A DNA stretch of 64,000 bases from Ottelia alismoides (GCA_037367405.1 JAZKJV010011400.1:5950501-6014500), one strand, 5' to 3'. Positions 25,298-35,679 are shown, counted from the first letter of the stretch. Notes: generated by a model not told the origin, from the sequence alone. Translations and numbers: made by a program.

Positions 25298-26580
25298 GCA
25301 GGCTCGATCGACGTCAGTTCGGCCTGACGTTATCGGCTGGACTGACTAGCGCTGTGGCCGGCACGCTCAGCCTGGCTGGGCCCCGCCTGGCCCAGGCCGC
25401 AGCGCCCGTAGCCAAACGCATCTTGTTGCGATCATCGTGGCAAGTCGTCAACATCGGCGACATCGCGCATACACCTGGTGTACTGGCTCTGATCGAAAAG
25501 CACTTGCCACAGGCCGAGGTACGGTTGTGGGCTTCAGCCGACCTGACGCCTGAAGTCATCGCCATGGAGCATCAGCGTTTTCCAAACCTGGAGATTGTTC
25601 AAGGATCGATCAATGCCGAGGGGCACGCTAGCAATGCAGAGCTGGCTGAAGCCCTCCAGTGGTGCGATTTTCTATTGCATGGATCGGGGCCGTTCCTGGT
25701 CGCCCAGCGCGATGTGTCCGCCTTCATCGCACATGTCGGTAAACCATGGGGCGTGTATGGTATTACCTACCCCGGTGGTAACCAAGCGGCCGCCAGTCTG
25801 ATCGGCCAGGCAGAGTTTGCCTTCTTTCGCGATTCGGTGTCGCTCAGTAAAGCCCGCGCGGAACAAGTCGCTTGCCCGCGCATGGAGTTCGCGCCCGATG
25901 GTGCCTTTGCCTGTGACTTGCGCAATGATGCAGCGGCTGAAGAATGGCTGAAACAGCATGAGCTGCAACCAGGCAAGTTTGCATGTTGTCTGCCTCGCGC
26001 CCGCTACACACCTTACTGGCTGATACGCGAGGGCACGCCCGTCGATCCCGATAAAGAGGCTCGCAATGCCGCCATGTTCGACCACGACCACGCGCCGTTG
26101 CGGCAAGCGATTACCCAGATCGTGCGTCAAACCGACTTGAAGGTCTTGATCTGCCCCGAAGATCAAACGCAAGTTGCTATTGGTCGCGAGTGGTTATACG
26201 ACAAGTTGCCCGACGACGTGCAGAGCAAGGTGGTGTGGCGCGATACGTTTTGGCTGACCGATGAAGCCCTGAGTACCTATGTGCGCAGCGCCGGTATCTT
26301 CGGTTTGGAGATGCACAGCCCCATCATGTGCATCGGCAATGGCATCCCAGCCATCGTCGGTCGCTTTGCTGAACAGACCAGCAAAGGCTACATGTGGCGA
26401 GATATTGGTCTGGATGATTGGTTGTTCGATTTCGACTCGCAAGTCGACACTCGCCGCTTTCCCGATGTTGTGCTGGAGATGTTGACCAACCCAACCCGAG
26501 CAGCCGCGAAAGTCCAGCGCGCCAGACATTTCGTTCAGCAACGACAGGCCGAGACAATCTGCGCGCTAGGACGCGGCTAA
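25294..26580 (+). CDS. Tat-signal polysaccharide pyruvyl transferase-like protein
   Basis: 428 residues from the GTG at 25294, chosen because it forms a GTGA overlap with the upstream stop and places DRRQFGL near the N-terminus; a TTG at 25279 is the alternative. The start (RRQFGLTLSAGLTSAVAGTL) is a twin-arginine signal with a weak hydrophobic core ending AQAAA. The body resembles the polysaccharide pyruvyl transferase/CsaB superfamily: SSWQVVNIGDIAHTPGVLAL, CDFLLHGSGPFLV, a middle CPRMEFAPDGAFAC segment and GIFGLEMHSPIMCIGNGIPA. Classical members use phosphoenolpyruvate in the cytoplasm, so an export signal is unusual and may mean a different donor or role. Operon with 24245. Confidence 0.78.
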   Translation: MSRLDRRQFGLTLSAGLTSAVAGTLSLAGPRLAQAAAPVAKRILLRSSWQVVNIGDIAHTPGVLALIEKHLPQAEVRLWASADLTPEVIAMEHQRFPNLEIVQGSINAEGHASNAELAEALQWCDFLLHGSGPFLVAQRDVSAFIAHVGKPWGVYGITYPGGNQAAASLIGQAEFAFFRDSVSLSKARAEQVACPRMEFAPDGAFACDLRNDAAAEEWLKQHELQPGKFACCLPRARYTPYWLIREGTPVDPDKEARNAAMFDHDHAPLRQAITQIVRQTDLKVLICPEDQTQVAIGREWLYDKLPDDVQSKVVWRDTFWLTDEALSTYVRSAGIFGLEMHSPIMCIGNGIPAIVGRFAEQTSKGYMWRDIGLDDWLFDFDSQVDTRRFPDVVLEMLTNPTRAAAKVQRARHFVQQRQAETICALGRG

Positions 26581-26584
26581 AGGG

Positions 26585-27440
26585 AGGGCGAGGCTCCCGC
26601 CGAGCTTTCGGTTTGTATCACCTACCAAAGATTCATTGATGTTAACGGCCTGGCATAAATGGCCTGCGGACGTTCGTCTGCGCTTCGCGCCATGATTCAA
26701 AACCCAAATTCCAATGGGACCGCATCCGCGCTCGGGGCCCAAGGCTCGGGTGGAACCTCGCCCTCCCGCCGAGCTTTCGGTTTGCATTACCAACCAACGA
26801 TTCATTGGCGTTAACGGCGTGGCATCAAAATCTTGCGGACGTTCGTCTGCGCTTCAGCCATGATTCAAAACTTAAATTCCAATGGGACCGCATCCGCGCT
26901 CGGGGCCCAAGGCTCGGGTGGAACCTCGCCCTCCCGCCGAGCTTTCGGTTTGCATCGCAACCAAAGATTCATTGGCGTTAACGGCCTGGCATCAAAATCT
27001 TGCGGACGTTCGTCTGCGCTTCAGCCATGATTCAAAACTTAAATTCCAATGGGACCGCATCCGCGCTCGGGGCCCAAGGCTCGGGTGGAACCTCGCCCTC
27101 CCGCCGAGCTTTCGGTTTGTATCACCTACCAAAGATTCATTGATGTTAACGGCCTGGCATAAATGGCCTGCGGACGTTCGTCTGCGCTTCGCGCCATGAT
27201 TCAAAACTTGAATTCCAATGGGACCGCATTGGCGCTACCAGCCCAAGGCTCGGGTGGAACCTCGCCCTCCCGCCGAGCTTTCGGTTTGTATCACCAACCA
27301 AAGATTCATGGGTGTTAACGGCCTGGCATAAATGGCCTGCGGACGCTGGTCTGCGCTTCGCGCCATGATTCAAAACTCAAATTCCAATGGGACCGCATTG
27401 GCGCTACCAGCCCAAGGCTCGGGTGGAACCTCGCCCTCCC
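26585..27440 (+). repeat. Five tandem copies of a 167-169-bp element
   Basis: GCCGAGCTTTCGG begins at 26599, 26768, 26936, 27103 and 27272, giving periods of 169, 168, 167 and 169. The array opens with GGGAGGGCGAGG (26583 on) and closes with CCTCGCCCTCCC (ends 27440), its inverted complement. Each unit contains GTTAACGGCCTGGCAT, TGCGGACGTTCGTCTGCGC, CATGATTCAAAAC, AATTCCAATGGGACCGCAT and GCCCAAGGCTCGGGTGGAAC. Because the period drifts by single bases, the short minus-strand ORFs (70-76 codons) lose frame between units, which argues against coding. Codes for nothing recognisable. Confidence 0.85.
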
Positions 27441-27503
27441 ATGCCGTGACCGCTGGGGGGAGGTGCCAAGTGGCTGTGCAAATAGCGACTGGGGACAGGC
27501 GCT

Positions 27504-27980
27504 TTACGGGCAATCGAATTGCGAGCCGCGATAACCCAGTTGCCTCCAGGCTTCATACACCACAATGGCAACGGTGTTGGAGAGATTGATGCTGCGGCAA
27601 CCGGGGATCATGGGCAGGCACAATCGCGATTGATCATCAAACTGGCTCTGGATCTCGGCTGGCAGGCCGGTTGATTCGGGCCCGAACAGGAACACATCGT
27701 CGCTCTGAAATGCAACTTGAGAAAACGAGCGGGTGGCTCGGGCACTGAAGGCGAACCACCGTCGATCGGCCAAGGCATGTCGGCAACTGAGCCAATCATC
27801 ATGAATTTGCACGTCGGCTACCTCGGCGTAGTCCATGCCCGCGCGGCGCAGTTGTTTGGTCGAGAGCTCAAAACCCAAGGGTCGCACCAGGTGCAGACGA
27901 CAGCCGGCATTGGCGGTCAGACGCACTACGTTGCCCGTATTGGGCGGAATCTCGGGTTGATAGAGCACGACGTGAAACAT
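27504..27980 (-). CDS. trmL: tRNA (cytidine(34)-2'-O)-methyltransferase TrmL
   Basis: 158 residues, the normal size of this minimal SPOUT methyltransferase. It methylates the ribose at wobble position 34 of leucine tRNAs using S-adenosylmethionine. SPOUT signatures are present: N-terminal [20 protein letters not shown] (motif 1), [11 protein letters not shown] (motif 2, ~100-110) and [20 protein letters not shown] (motif 3, ~125-145), which form the trefoil knot. The start is 1 base past the pdxA stop codon, with GGAG overlapping that stop, so the two are co-transcribed and probably translationally coupled. Confidence 0.95.
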   Translation of the reverse strand: MFHVVLYQPEIPPNTGNVVRLTANAGCRLHLVRPLGFELSTKQLRRAGMDYAEVADVQIHDDWLSCRHALADRRWFAFSARATRSFSQVAFQSDDVFLFGPESTGLPAEIQSQFDDQSRLCLPMIPGCRSINLSNTVAIVVYEAWRQLGYRGSQFDCP

Positions 27981-27981
27981 A

Positions 27982-28998
27982 TCACTCCGACCTGGGAGTC
28001 GCCAGCTTGCGAGCCACTTCCAGCGCGGCTCGCATACTATGAGGTCGAGCCTTGCCTTGCCAGGCTATATCGCAAGCCGTGCCATGATCGACACTGGTGC
28101 GCACGATCGAGATGCCGAGCGTCGTGTTGACTGCGGAATCAAACGCCAGCGCCTTGACCGGTATGTGCCCTTGGTCGTGATACATGCAGACAAACGCATC
28201 GGTGGTCTGACGTTTCCAAGGCAGAAAGGCGGTATCGGGCGGCAGCGGGCCTTCGATCTGCATGCCACGCTGGCGCGCCGATTCAATGGCCGGTTGGATC
28301 AGACGTTCCTCTTCGCGATCTCCGAACAGCCCATGCTCGCCGGCATGCGGATTGAGCCCACAGACGACGATCTTCGGTGGATAGCCTCTCAGTCGCAGCA
28401 GCGCATCATAGGTCAGTTCGATCACTTCCAGAATGCGTGCCTGGGTGAGCAGTTTGGGCACCTCGGCGTAACCACAATGAACCGTGACAAAGGTGCACGT
28501 GATTTCACTTGAGTACTGCATCATGCAAGTTCGATTGGAACCGGCGCGCTCTGCAAACATCTCGGTATGGCCGGGATAGTGGTGCCCGGCAGCGTGCAAG
28601 GCTTCTTTGCTGATCGGGGCAGTGGTAACCGCCGCAATGCGTCCGGCCAGCGCTGCATCGATGGCGCGCTGAATGTATTGATAACTGGCCTGGCCAGTCG
28701 CCGCCGAAATTTGCCCCGGTTCAAAGGCATCACTTTCAATAGCGCGACAATCCACAATCAAGTGACCAGCCACGGAAGCATCAGCCGCTTCCTGTTGCAG
28801 ATACTCTTCCAGCGACTGAACGCGACAATCGAATCCTTGATCGGTGACTTGGGCACAGCGCTCCAGAACACCTGCGTCACCGAAGATTGTCAGCTGGCAA
28901 TGCTCAACCACCGAAGCATCGGCCAGCATCTTCAATACGATCTCCGGCCCGACTCCCGCCGGGTCGCCCATCGTTATCCCAATCCGTGTCTGTTGCAT
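27982..28998 (-). CDS. pdxA: 4-hydroxythreonine-4-phosphate dehydrogenase PdxA
   Basis: Oxidises 4-phosphohydroxy-L-threonine, feeding the ring-closing step of pyridoxal phosphate synthesis (DXP-dependent pathway). From the ATG at 28998 the protein has 338 residues and starts [20 protein letters not shown], the conserved family opening; a start 7 codons upstream (29019) is possible but adds nonconserved residues. Other landmarks are [15 protein letters not shown] with [15 protein letters not shown] (metal-binding His), [16 protein letters not shown] and [15 protein letters not shown] (metal-binding His). First gene of a likely operon with trmL. Confidence 0.96.
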   Translation of the reverse strand: MQQTRIGITMGDPAGVGPEIVLKMLADASVVEHCQLTIFGDAGVLERCAQVTDQGFDCRVQSLEEYLQQEAADASVAGHLIVDCRAIESDAFEPGQISAATGQASYQYIQRAIDAALAGRIAAVTTAPISKEALHAAGHHYPGHTEMFAERAGSNRTCMMQYSSEITCTFVTVHCGYAEVPKLLTQARILEVIELTYDALLRLRGYPPKIVVCGLNPHAGEHGLFGDREEERLIQPAIESARQRGMQIEGPLPPDTAFLPWKRQTTDAFVCMYHDQGHIPVKALAFDSAVNTTLGISIVRTSVDHGTACDIAWQGKARPHSMRAALEVARKLATPRSE

Positions 28999-29022
28999 AA
29001 AGCGTACGTTTGTTTGCAATCA

Positions 29023-29045
29023 TCCACCGTCTGGCGACGGTGGCT
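29023..29045. repeat. 20-bp hairpin repeat
   Basis: CCACCGTC-TGGC-GACGGTGG followed by CTACGAG, in the short gap between pdxA and the WD40 gene. Confidence 0.8.
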
Positions 29046-29063
29046 ACGAGTAATGCACATGTG

Positions 29064-30104
29064 TTATGGCGCTGGCGGGACTTCAGCGGCGGCGCGTTCG
29101 GTGACCGCTTTGGCTGCCTCTTGCCACTTGCTGGTTTCCATCAAAGCCACGCCGTGCTTGCGGGTGCTGACGGCCACTTTTTGTCCCGAAGGCGATATGG
29201 CTACCGACCAGATAGCGCTACCTGGTCCGTCCAGCTGCGCCACGGGCAACATGGCGGCGTAATCGACCACGACTACTTTGCCATTCATACACCCGGCCAC
29301 CGCCAGGCTGGTGTTGGGCACCAAGGAAAGCGAAGTGACCCAGTCGGGCGTGACAGCGATGCTCATGATCAGTTTTGATTTGGCTAGATCCCACAAGCGA
29401 ACGCGGCGCTCCGCACCACCGGTGATCAGTTTGCTGCCATCGGGCGAGAACTGCACAGCCCAGACCGCATCTTTGCCCAGGGCCATCGAGCCAGCGGGCT
29501 CAAGGGCTGGCCAGGTCCAAACCTTGATCGATCCATCACCGGCGACCGTGGCCACTTTGTCACCGGCGGCATTGACGGCGATATCAAAGATGGCCGCTGG
29601 GTGAGCGTCGATTCGCTTGGCTTCTTTGCGATCGCCAAGCGATAGCACGACCAGTTTGCCATCTTCGGTACCGGCCAGAACCTGGCCATCCCCTGGGGCT
29701 TTCTCCAGAGTGCGAATCCAACGCGCGCTCAACTCGAACTTCTGGGCTTCGCCAGGTGCGTGCAAGTAAACTTCGCCCTTGTAATTGCTGGCCAATACCT
29801 TGCCATCGGGCAATGGCAAAACTGCCCAGATTGACGTTTCTTCTTCACCCAGAGGCTCTAGTTTGGCTGGATCGGCGGCCGGCAGTTTATGTATCTTGCC
29901 AGCTCGCAAGAGTAAGCCTTGCGACTCGGCTGCGACCAGTTGATTGTCATCAACCCAGCGTACAGCGGTAATCCAAGGGCCACTGCTGACGGCCTGGTCT
30001 GTCTTGGCCTGGTCTTCAGCCTGAACTGTCGAACCGCTTGCCAAGAGCAGGGCGGGAATTGCGAACAAATAGGCAAGGGCGCGAATATGCGAGTGCTGTC
30101 TCAT
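29064..30104 (-). CDS. Secreted WD40-repeat protein
   Basis: 346 residues. A signal peptide (~1-29, LAYLFAIPALLLASGSTVQA) is followed by a seven-bladed-propeller-like series of WD40 repeats, for example IFDIAVNAAGDKVATVAGDG then SIKVWTW, VWAVQFSPDGSKLITGGAER then RVRLWDLA, and SVAISPSGQKVAVSTRKHG. The short Ala/Pro tail ends PPAP. Exported WD40 proteins are frequent in Planctomycetes and often accompany PSD1 proteins, sensing or scaffolding an unknown partner; no enzymatic motif is present. It is on the same strand as pdxA-trmL, but a hairpin repeat separates them, so an operon is uncertain. Confidence 0.88.
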   Translation of the reverse strand: MRQHSHIRALAYLFAIPALLLASGSTVQAEDQAKTDQAVSSGPWITAVRWVDDNQLVAAESQGLLLRAGKIHKLPAADPAKLEPLGEEETSIWAVLPLPDGKVLASNYKGEVYLHAPGEAQKFELSARWIRTLEKAPGDGQVLAGTEDGKLVVLSLGDRKEAKRIDAHPAAIFDIAVNAAGDKVATVAGDGSIKVWTWPALEPAGSMALGKDAVWAVQFSPDGSKLITGGAERRVRLWDLAKSKLIMSIAVTPDWVTSLSLVPNTSLAVAGCMNGKVVVVDYAAMLPVAQLDGPGSAIWSVAISPSGQKVAVSTRKHGVALMETSKWQEAAKAVTERAAAEVPPAP

Positions 30105-30579
30105 GGTGGTAGGGCTCTCGAGTGAGTGGGTCGGAGGTGGGTAGGTGGGTAGCCGTCGCTGCCAGGCGATGGACTACGCTGGCATCTCAAAATCGTTTGT
30201 TGATGGTTCGGGCTAAATCCACCGTCTGGCGACGGTGGCTATGCAGCGATAAATCACCACGCAGTCACATTCGGCAGTCCCAATCCACCGTCTGGCGACG
30301 GTGGCTACGGGGAGGGTGGCTACTGCGCGACGTCAACTGGCATGTTGTGCGACATATCTACCTTACTGGGTACTCAGTTACGGTACAGTATAGTTCATTT
30401 CCTCTTTGGTAGTGCAGGCTGTCAGTCCGGGGTGCCGGCGAGTCGCTGGTACCAGCATTTAGCTGATTAGTTCGCGGTTGACCGATACCGGAAAAACCAC
30501 TACCTTTAGAAACGGTAAATTAGTTGCTCTGCGAAACTTACGTTAACGCGCTTACGCTCCTGCAAAGCTCCGGGTGGCC
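30105..30579. other. secA upstream region with hairpin repeats
   Basis: 475 bases. 30150-30310 holds a degenerate and two perfect hairpin repeats (CCACCGTC-TGGC-GACGGTGG at about 30221-30240 and 30288-30307). From about 30340 the sequence becomes more AT-rich and repeat-free up to the secA start, as expected for a promoter and leader region. No ORF there is credible. Confidence 0.6.
30478..30506 (+). promoter_or_regulatory. Candidate sigma-70-type promoter for secA
   Basis: TTGACC (30478-30483), a 17-base spacer, then TACCTT (30501-30506), about 75 bases before the secA start in the AT-richer part of the gap. Match by eye only; the -10 box is weak. Confidence 0.3.
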
Positions 30580-33500
30580 ATGGAAAGTCTCGAACGAATT
30601 TGGGAAGGAACTGGGACGTTCTTTTCCAGTATCCTGCAAGGTTTCGAACGCGGATTGACGGGTGTTTTTGGCTCGTCCAATGCGCGTCAGATCAAGCGCT
30701 TTGAATACAAAGTCCAGCAGATCAACGCGCTTGAAGAGAAGATGAAGGCTCTGACCGACGAGCAGTTGCGCGAACAGACGGTCAAGTTCCGTAAGCGTTT
30801 GGCTGCGGGTGAGACGCTGGATGATCTATTGATCGAGGCCTTTGCGACTTGCCGCGAAGGTGGTCGACGTTTCCTGCACATGCGGCATTACGATGTGCAG
30901 ATGATCGGTGGTATTGTCTTGCACAGCGGTTTGATCGCGGAAATGGTCACCGGTGAAGGCAAGACGTTGGTAGCCACGCTGCCGGCGTATTTGAATGCGC
31001 TTGCCGGCAAAGGCTGTCACGTCGTGACGGTCAACGACTATCTGGCTCGGCGCGATATGGAATGGATGGCTCCACTGTACATGGGGCTGGGCTTGACCGT
31101 CGGCGCCATTCAAAACGGGCTGGAGAATGACGAGCGTCAGGCGGCATACGCTTGTGACATTACCTATGCCACCAATAACGAACTGGGTTTTGACTACCTG
31201 CGCGATAACATGCGTTTGGCTGCGCGCGGCGACAAACGTTTTCCGCCTTACATGCAACAGGTCCAAGGACCGCTGCATTACGCGATCATCGACGAAGTCG
31301 ACAACATTCTGATCGACGAAGCCCGTACTCCGCTGATCATCTCCGGTCCGGCCCATCAAGATATTGGCAAGTATGCGGAAGCCGACCGCATCGCGCGGCA
31401 ATTGAAGAAGGAAGAGCACTTCATTGTCAGCGAGAAAGACAACACGGTTAACTTGACCGACGAAGGCGTGCGCTATGCCGAAAAGCTGGCCGGTGTGGAG
31501 AGTTTCTACACGGCGGGCAACATGGAATGGCCGCACTTACTCGATAATGCGCTCAAGGCTCATTACTTGTATCAGCGCGATGTCCGCTATGTGGTCAAAG
31601 ACGACTCGATCATCATCGTCGACGACTTCACTGGTCGCTTGATGGAAGGTCGCCAGTGGAGCGATGGCTTGCATCAGGCGGTCGAGGCCAAAGAAGGCGT
31701 CAAGATCAAAGAAGAGACGCAAACGCTCGCCACGATCACGTTGCAGAACTTCTTCAAGCTGTACAACAAGCTGTCGGGTATGACCGGTACGGCCATGACC
31801 GAAGCGTCCGAGTTCTGGAAGATCTACCACTTGGACGTGGTAGCCATCCCGACCAACCGCCGCATGCAGCGCATCGAATACGCTGACACGATCTTCTTGA
31901 CCGAGAAGGAAAAGTACAAAGCGGTTGCTGACGATATCGAACGCACCAGCAAGTGGGACATCCTGGTTCAAAAAGATGGCACCGAGATCATCGGTGAGAT
32001 CACCAAGGAAACCGACCAGGAATACACGATCAAGAACCGAGAGACCCGTCAGCCCGAGTCCGTTGCCAAGAGCGCAGTTACCCGCATGTCGCGGCGCGGC
32101 CGTCCAGTCCTGGTCGGTACGGTCTCGATTGAAAAGAGCGAACAGCTCTCCCATCTGCTGGATCTGCGCGGCATCCCACACCAGGTTCTTAATGCCAAGC
32201 ACCATCGGCGCGAAGCTGAGATCATTGCCCAGGCCGGCCGCATGGGCGCGGTGACCATCGCTACCAACATGGCTGGTCGTGGTACCGACATTATCTTGGG
32301 CGGTAACCCCGAGACGATGGCTTGGGCCATGCTCCAAGACAAATACGCTACGCGCTTGGATGTACCACGCGAAGAATGGGATGCACTGGTCAACGAGATC
32401 GACCAGCGCGAGAAGATGAAAGAGCAGGGCCAGCTAGTCCGCGAGATCGGCGGTCTGTACGTTATCGGTACCGAGCGTCACGAGTCGCGGCGCATCGACT
32501 TGCAGCTCCGCGGTCGTTGCGGTCGCCAAGGCGACCCCGGCAGCAGCCGCTTCTACCTGTCGCTGGAAGATGACCTGATGCGCATCTTCGCCGGCGAATG
32601 GGTCCGCAATTGGATGGAACGATTTGGTGGCATGGGCAACGGCGAGGCCATCGAAAACTCGTTCATCAGCCGCCGCATCACCGGCGCGCAAAAGAAGGTC
32701 GAAGAACGCAACTTCGATATCCGCAAGAACTTGCTGGAATATGACGAAGTCATGGACCAGCAGCGCAAACGCATCTACAGCTATCGCCAGCAGATTCTGG
32801 AAGGCGTCAGTTGCCGGCACCTGGTCCTGGAGCAGATCCATCAACAGATCGATCACTTCGTCAAAACCTATACCGATCCGCTCTTCGGCGCGGAAGCCTA
32901 CGCCAAGTACGCCGGCGGCAAACTCTCTTGCCAACTAGAGGCCCGTGACTTCCGCAACCTAGATCCGCAGACAGCCGCTGCCTTTGCCATCGACCTGGCT
33001 GAGCGCGGCGCCGAAACGCAGGTGATGGATGCCATCGAAGAGAATCTGCCCGAAGGCGAAGAAGAGTCGGAATGGAACTGGGAAGCGCTGTGCAAGTGGA
33101 TGAACTCGCGCTACGGTACTAACTACCGGGTCAGCGACTTGAAGAAAGTTCCGCGCGAGAGCATCGACGAGATGCTGATCGAGCGTGCGTTCCAGGTAGT
33201 CCATGCAGTCGACCTGTCCGAAGGTGCGACACTGCTGGATGAACACTACGGCATCAACATGCTGATCGCTTGGATGAAGCACAAGTTCGGCATCGATGTG
33301 AAACTGGAACAAGTCAAGTCGCTGGAAGCCGATCAGATCAAGCAGCGCCTGATAGCGATGGCCGAAGATGCCTACCGCCGCAAAGAGTCCGAATATCCAG
33401 TAATCGTCGGCATGACTCACTTTGGCCAGCAAGTGAGCGCTAACCAGATTCAACTGGATGGCGCGGGACTGGCGCGCTGGGCCTCGGAACGTTTTGAGAC

Positions 33501-34293
33501 ACCGATCACGCCGGAACAGTTGAACATGACGACGCTGGCCGATCTGCAGGATGCGCTGCTGACCTACAGCATCAACAACTACGAGGCTGGTACCAAGCAA
33601 GCGGCCCACGCGCAGGCCAAGTTGCATGAACTCTTTGGGTCGCGCGACAAGGCCACGGTTCGCGAAGTCTCTGGCGGCAATGGTGCCCTGGACTCGCTGA
33701 GCGATTGGCTCGATCAGAACCTGTCGGTCAAGATTGATAAAGACGAACTGGCCAAGCTCAATAAGACGCAACTGGAGCGGCATGTCGAACAAGCGATCGA
33801 TGATCGTTACTTTCCCGAGATGCGCAAGATGGAGCGGCAACTGCTGCTGAGCATCGTTGACTCATCCTGGAAGGATCACTTGCTGGCGATGGATCACCTG
33901 CGCAGTGCCATCAGCCTGAAGGGCTATGCCCAGATGGATCCGAAGGTCGAATACAAGCGCGAAGGCATGAAGATGTACGGCCAAATGTGGTTCTCGATCG
34001 GCGAGCGCATGACCGATTTGATCTTCCGCATGGAACACTTGGACGAACAAGACGTGCGCAGTTCGATGCGTGAAACGCAGGCTCGCCATGACTCGCCACC
34101 ACCAGCCGCACAGTTGGCTGCCCCGGCACCGACGCGCGAACAAGCGCGCGACCTGGCCGCCGCCGATCGCGCCGGTAAGAGCGAAGAGAAGGTCGAACCG
34201 ATTCGCAACGTCGGCGGCAAAGTCGGTCGTAATGATCCTTGCCCCTGTGGCAGTGGCAAGAAGTACAAGAACTGCCATATGACTCAAGACTAG
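30580..34293 (+). CDS. secA: Preprotein translocase ATPase SecA, enlarged planctomycete form
   Basis: Motor of the Sec export pathway. About 1237 residues (ATG 30580; GTG 30574 also possible) against ~840-900 in most bacteria. Intact landmarks: [11 protein letters not shown] then [20 protein letters not shown] (Walker A), [31 protein letters not shown] (Walker B), [34 protein letters not shown] and [20 protein letters not shown]. The C-terminal zinc motif is [14 protein letters not shown]. Two expansions explain the length: ~48 residues at 458-506 between ERTSK and RPVLVGT, and ~250 residues inside the helical scaffold region (~750-1030) before [19 protein letters not shown]. Both are in frame with flanking motifs intact, so the gene is functional. 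waaA follows. Confidence 0.98.
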   Translation: MESLERIWEGTGTFFSSILQGFERGLTGVFGSSNARQIKRFEYKVQQINALEEKMKALTDEQLREQTVKFRKRLAAGETLDDLLIEAFATCREGGRRFLHMRHYDVQMIGGIVLHSGLIAEMVTGEGKTLVATLPAYLNALAGKGCHVVTVNDYLARRDMEWMAPLYMGLGLTVGAIQNGLENDERQAAYACDITYATNNELGFDYLRDNMRLAARGDKRFPPYMQQVQGPLHYAIIDEVDNILIDEARTPLIISGPAHQDIGKYAEADRIARQLKKEEHFIVSEKDNTVNLTDEGVRYAEKLAGVESFYTAGNMEWPHLLDNALKAHYLYQRDVRYVVKDDSIIIVDDFTGRLMEGRQWSDGLHQAVEAKEGVKIKEETQTLATITLQNFFKLYNKLSGMTGTAMTEASEFWKIYHLDVVAIPTNRRMQRIEYADTIFLTEKEKYKAVADDIERTSKWDILVQKDGTEIIGEITKETDQEYTIKNRETRQPESVAKSAVTRMSRRGRPVLVGTVSIEKSEQLSHLLDLRGIPHQVLNAKHHRREAEIIAQAGRMGAVTIATNMAGRGTDIILGGNPETMAWAMLQDKYATRLDVPREEWDALVNEIDQREKMKEQGQLVREIGGLYVIGTERHESRRIDLQLRGRCGRQGDPGSSRFYLSLEDDLMRIFAGEWVRNWMERFGGMGNGEAIENSFISRRITGAQKKVEERNFDIRKNLLEYDEVMDQQRKRIYSYRQQILEGVSCRHLVLEQIHQQIDHFVKTYTDPLFGAEAYAKYAGGKLSCQLEARDFRNLDPQTAAAFAIDLAERGAETQVMDAIEENLPEGEEESEWNWEALCKWMNSRYGTNYRVSDLKKVPRESIDEMLIERAFQVVHAVDLSEGATLLDEHYGINMLIAWMKHKFGIDVKLEQVKSLEADQIKQRLIAMAEDAYRRKESEYPVIVGMTHFGQQVSANQIQLDGAGLARWASERFETPITPEQLNMTTLADLQDALLTYSINNYEAGTKQAAHAQAKLHELFGSRDKATVREVSGGNGALDSLSDWLDQNLSVKIDKDELAKLNKTQLERHVEQAIDDRYFPEMRKMERQLLLSIVDSSWKDHLLAMDHLRSAISLKGYAQMDPKVEYKREGMKMYGQMWFSIGERMTDLIFRMEHLDEQDVRSSMRETQARHDSPPPAAQLAAPAPTREQARDLAAADRAGKSEEKVEPIRNVGGKVGRNDPCPCGSGKKYKNCHMTQD

Positions 34294-34311
34294 CCATATC
34301 AGTATTCGTAG

Positions 34312-34334
34312 CCACCGCTGCCAAGCGGTGGAAA
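34312..34334. repeat. 20-bp hairpin repeat (CCACCGCT-GCCA-AGCGGTGG)
   Basis: Perfect 8-bp stem of the GCT/AGC variant, preceded by GTAG, in the short secA-waaA gap. Confidence 0.8.
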
Positions 34335-34392
34335 GGTGCTGTCCAGCTAGCCAGCAGCCAAGCGATGGCTGCTCTACACGGAGGGTAGTGTG

Positions 34393-35679
34393 ATGGGCCT
34401 GGCATTGGATGTAGGGTACGCTTCGCTATTGACAGCCGCTGCGCCGTACCTGGCAGTGCGAGCGGCTCGTACAGGTCGATATCGCGACGGTTGGCAACAG
34501 CGACTCTTGGGGCGTGTACCGACACTGGCACCTGATAAACGCAGTATCTGGTTGCACGGTGTCTCGCTGGGTGAAGTCCAGTTGCTGCGCCCCCTGGTTG
34601 AGTACTTCCAGCAATCGCAAGCCGATTCGCAGCGGCAAATACTCTTATCGACTTCGACGCTCACTGGTATGCAAGTGGCTCGCAAGTTGCTGCCCGATAC
34701 TCCCAGTTTCTATTGCCCGCTCGATTTCTCGTGGGCTGTGCGTCAAGCGCTAACACGCACGCGGCCCGACTTGATTGTCTTGGGTGAACTGGAGGTATGG
34801 CCGCACTTGATTGGCCTGGCAGATCGACAAGGCATTCCCGTGGCTGTCGTCAATGGACGACTGAGCGATCGCAGCTTTGCGGGCTATCAACGCTTTCGTG
34901 GTCTGCTCAGTCCGACTTTTCGCAAGCTGAGCCTGGTGGCGGCCCAGGACGAGGCCACCGCGGACCGGTTTCGACGTTTAGGTGTGCCCGCCGATCGAGT
35001 GCATGTAACTGGTTCCTTGAAGTTCGATAACGTCAATGCCGATCGCCAGCACCCGGAGGTCCAACGCCGTGCCCAACTGATGGGCTTGACCGCTCGCCAA
35101 CGCGTATTGGTTGTCGGCAGCACGCAAGATCCCGAAGAAGTCGCGGCCATCGGCGCGGTGGAGAAACTATTGCCTCGTTATCCCGATCTGAAATTGATCT
35201 TGGTGCCGCGACATCCCGAGCGTTTTGATGACGTCTATCAATTGTTGCAACGGAGTTCGCTCAAGGTCTTGCGGCGCAGTCAGTTGACAGGCGCAGTTTC
35301 CAGCGACAGTTGGCAAGTGTTGCTGGCTGACACCGTGGGAGAATTGAAGTGGTGGTGGGGATTGGCAGAACTGGCGATCGTCGGCGGTAGCTTTGGTGCG
35401 CGAGGCGGCCAGAATATGCTGGAGCCTTCGGCGTACGGCGCCAAAGTCGCGTTTGGTCCGAATACCTCGAATTTTCGTGAGATCGTCAAGCAATTACTCT
35501 TGCATCAGGCCGCCTGGCAACTCCCAGACCTGGCCGCCATCGAACCCTGGTTACGCGAGCACCTGGCCGATCCTCAGCTGGGCCGCTCCGGCGCCGCCAA
35601 CGCCATCGAACTGATCCGTTCGCATCAAGGTGCAACTGGACGAACTTGTCAACTGCTCGATCGCTTGCTGATGCGATAA
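34393..35679 (+). CDS. waaA: 3-deoxy-D-manno-octulosonic acid (Kdo) transferase WaaA/KdtA
   Basis: Adds Kdo to lipid A at the inner membrane, so its presence implies LPS. The 428-residue protein has an N-terminal hydrophobic anchor (~5-20), then IWLHGVSLGEVQLLRPLVEY (~53-72), where the Gly-Glu pair holds the family catalytic Glu; STSTLTGMQVARKLLPD; YCPLDFSWAVRQALTRTRPD; LGELEVWPHLI; AVVNGRLSDRSFAGYQRFRG; GSLKFD; LVPRHPERF; and a nucleotide-sugar binding AIVGGSFGARGGQNMLEPSA (~340). ATG 34393 is favoured because GGAGGG lies 7 bases upstream; the GTG directly before it is an alternative. Seems to be mono-cistronic or a secA follower. Confidence 0.95.
   Translation: MGLALDVGYASLLTAAAPYLAVRAARTGRYRDGWQQRLLGRVPTLAPDKRSIWLHGVSLGEVQLLRPLVEYFQQSQADSQRQILLSTSTLTGMQVARKLLPDTPSFYCPLDFSWAVRQALTRTRPDLIVLGELEVWPHLIGLADRQGIPVAVVNGRLSDRSFAGYQRFRGLLSPTFRKLSLVAAQDEATADRFRRLGVPADRVHVTGSLKFDNVNADRQHPEVQRRAQLMGLTARQRVLVVGSTQDPEEVAAIGAVEKLLPRYPDLKLILVPRHPERFDDVYQLLQRSSLKVLRRSQLTGAVSSDSWQVLLADTVGELKWWWGLAELAIVGGSFGARGGQNMLEPSAYGAKVAFGPNTSNFREIVKQLLLHQAAWQLPDLAAIEPWLREHLADPQLGRSGAANAIELIRSHQGATGRTCQLLDRLLMR

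Noticed and set aside
26585..27440. Family of small proteins (NHGAKRRRTSAGHLCQ-type) encoded by the 168-bp repeats
   Set aside because: Frames are lost between units because the period is not a multiple of 3, there are no binding sites, and the same frames appear wherever the repeat occurs.
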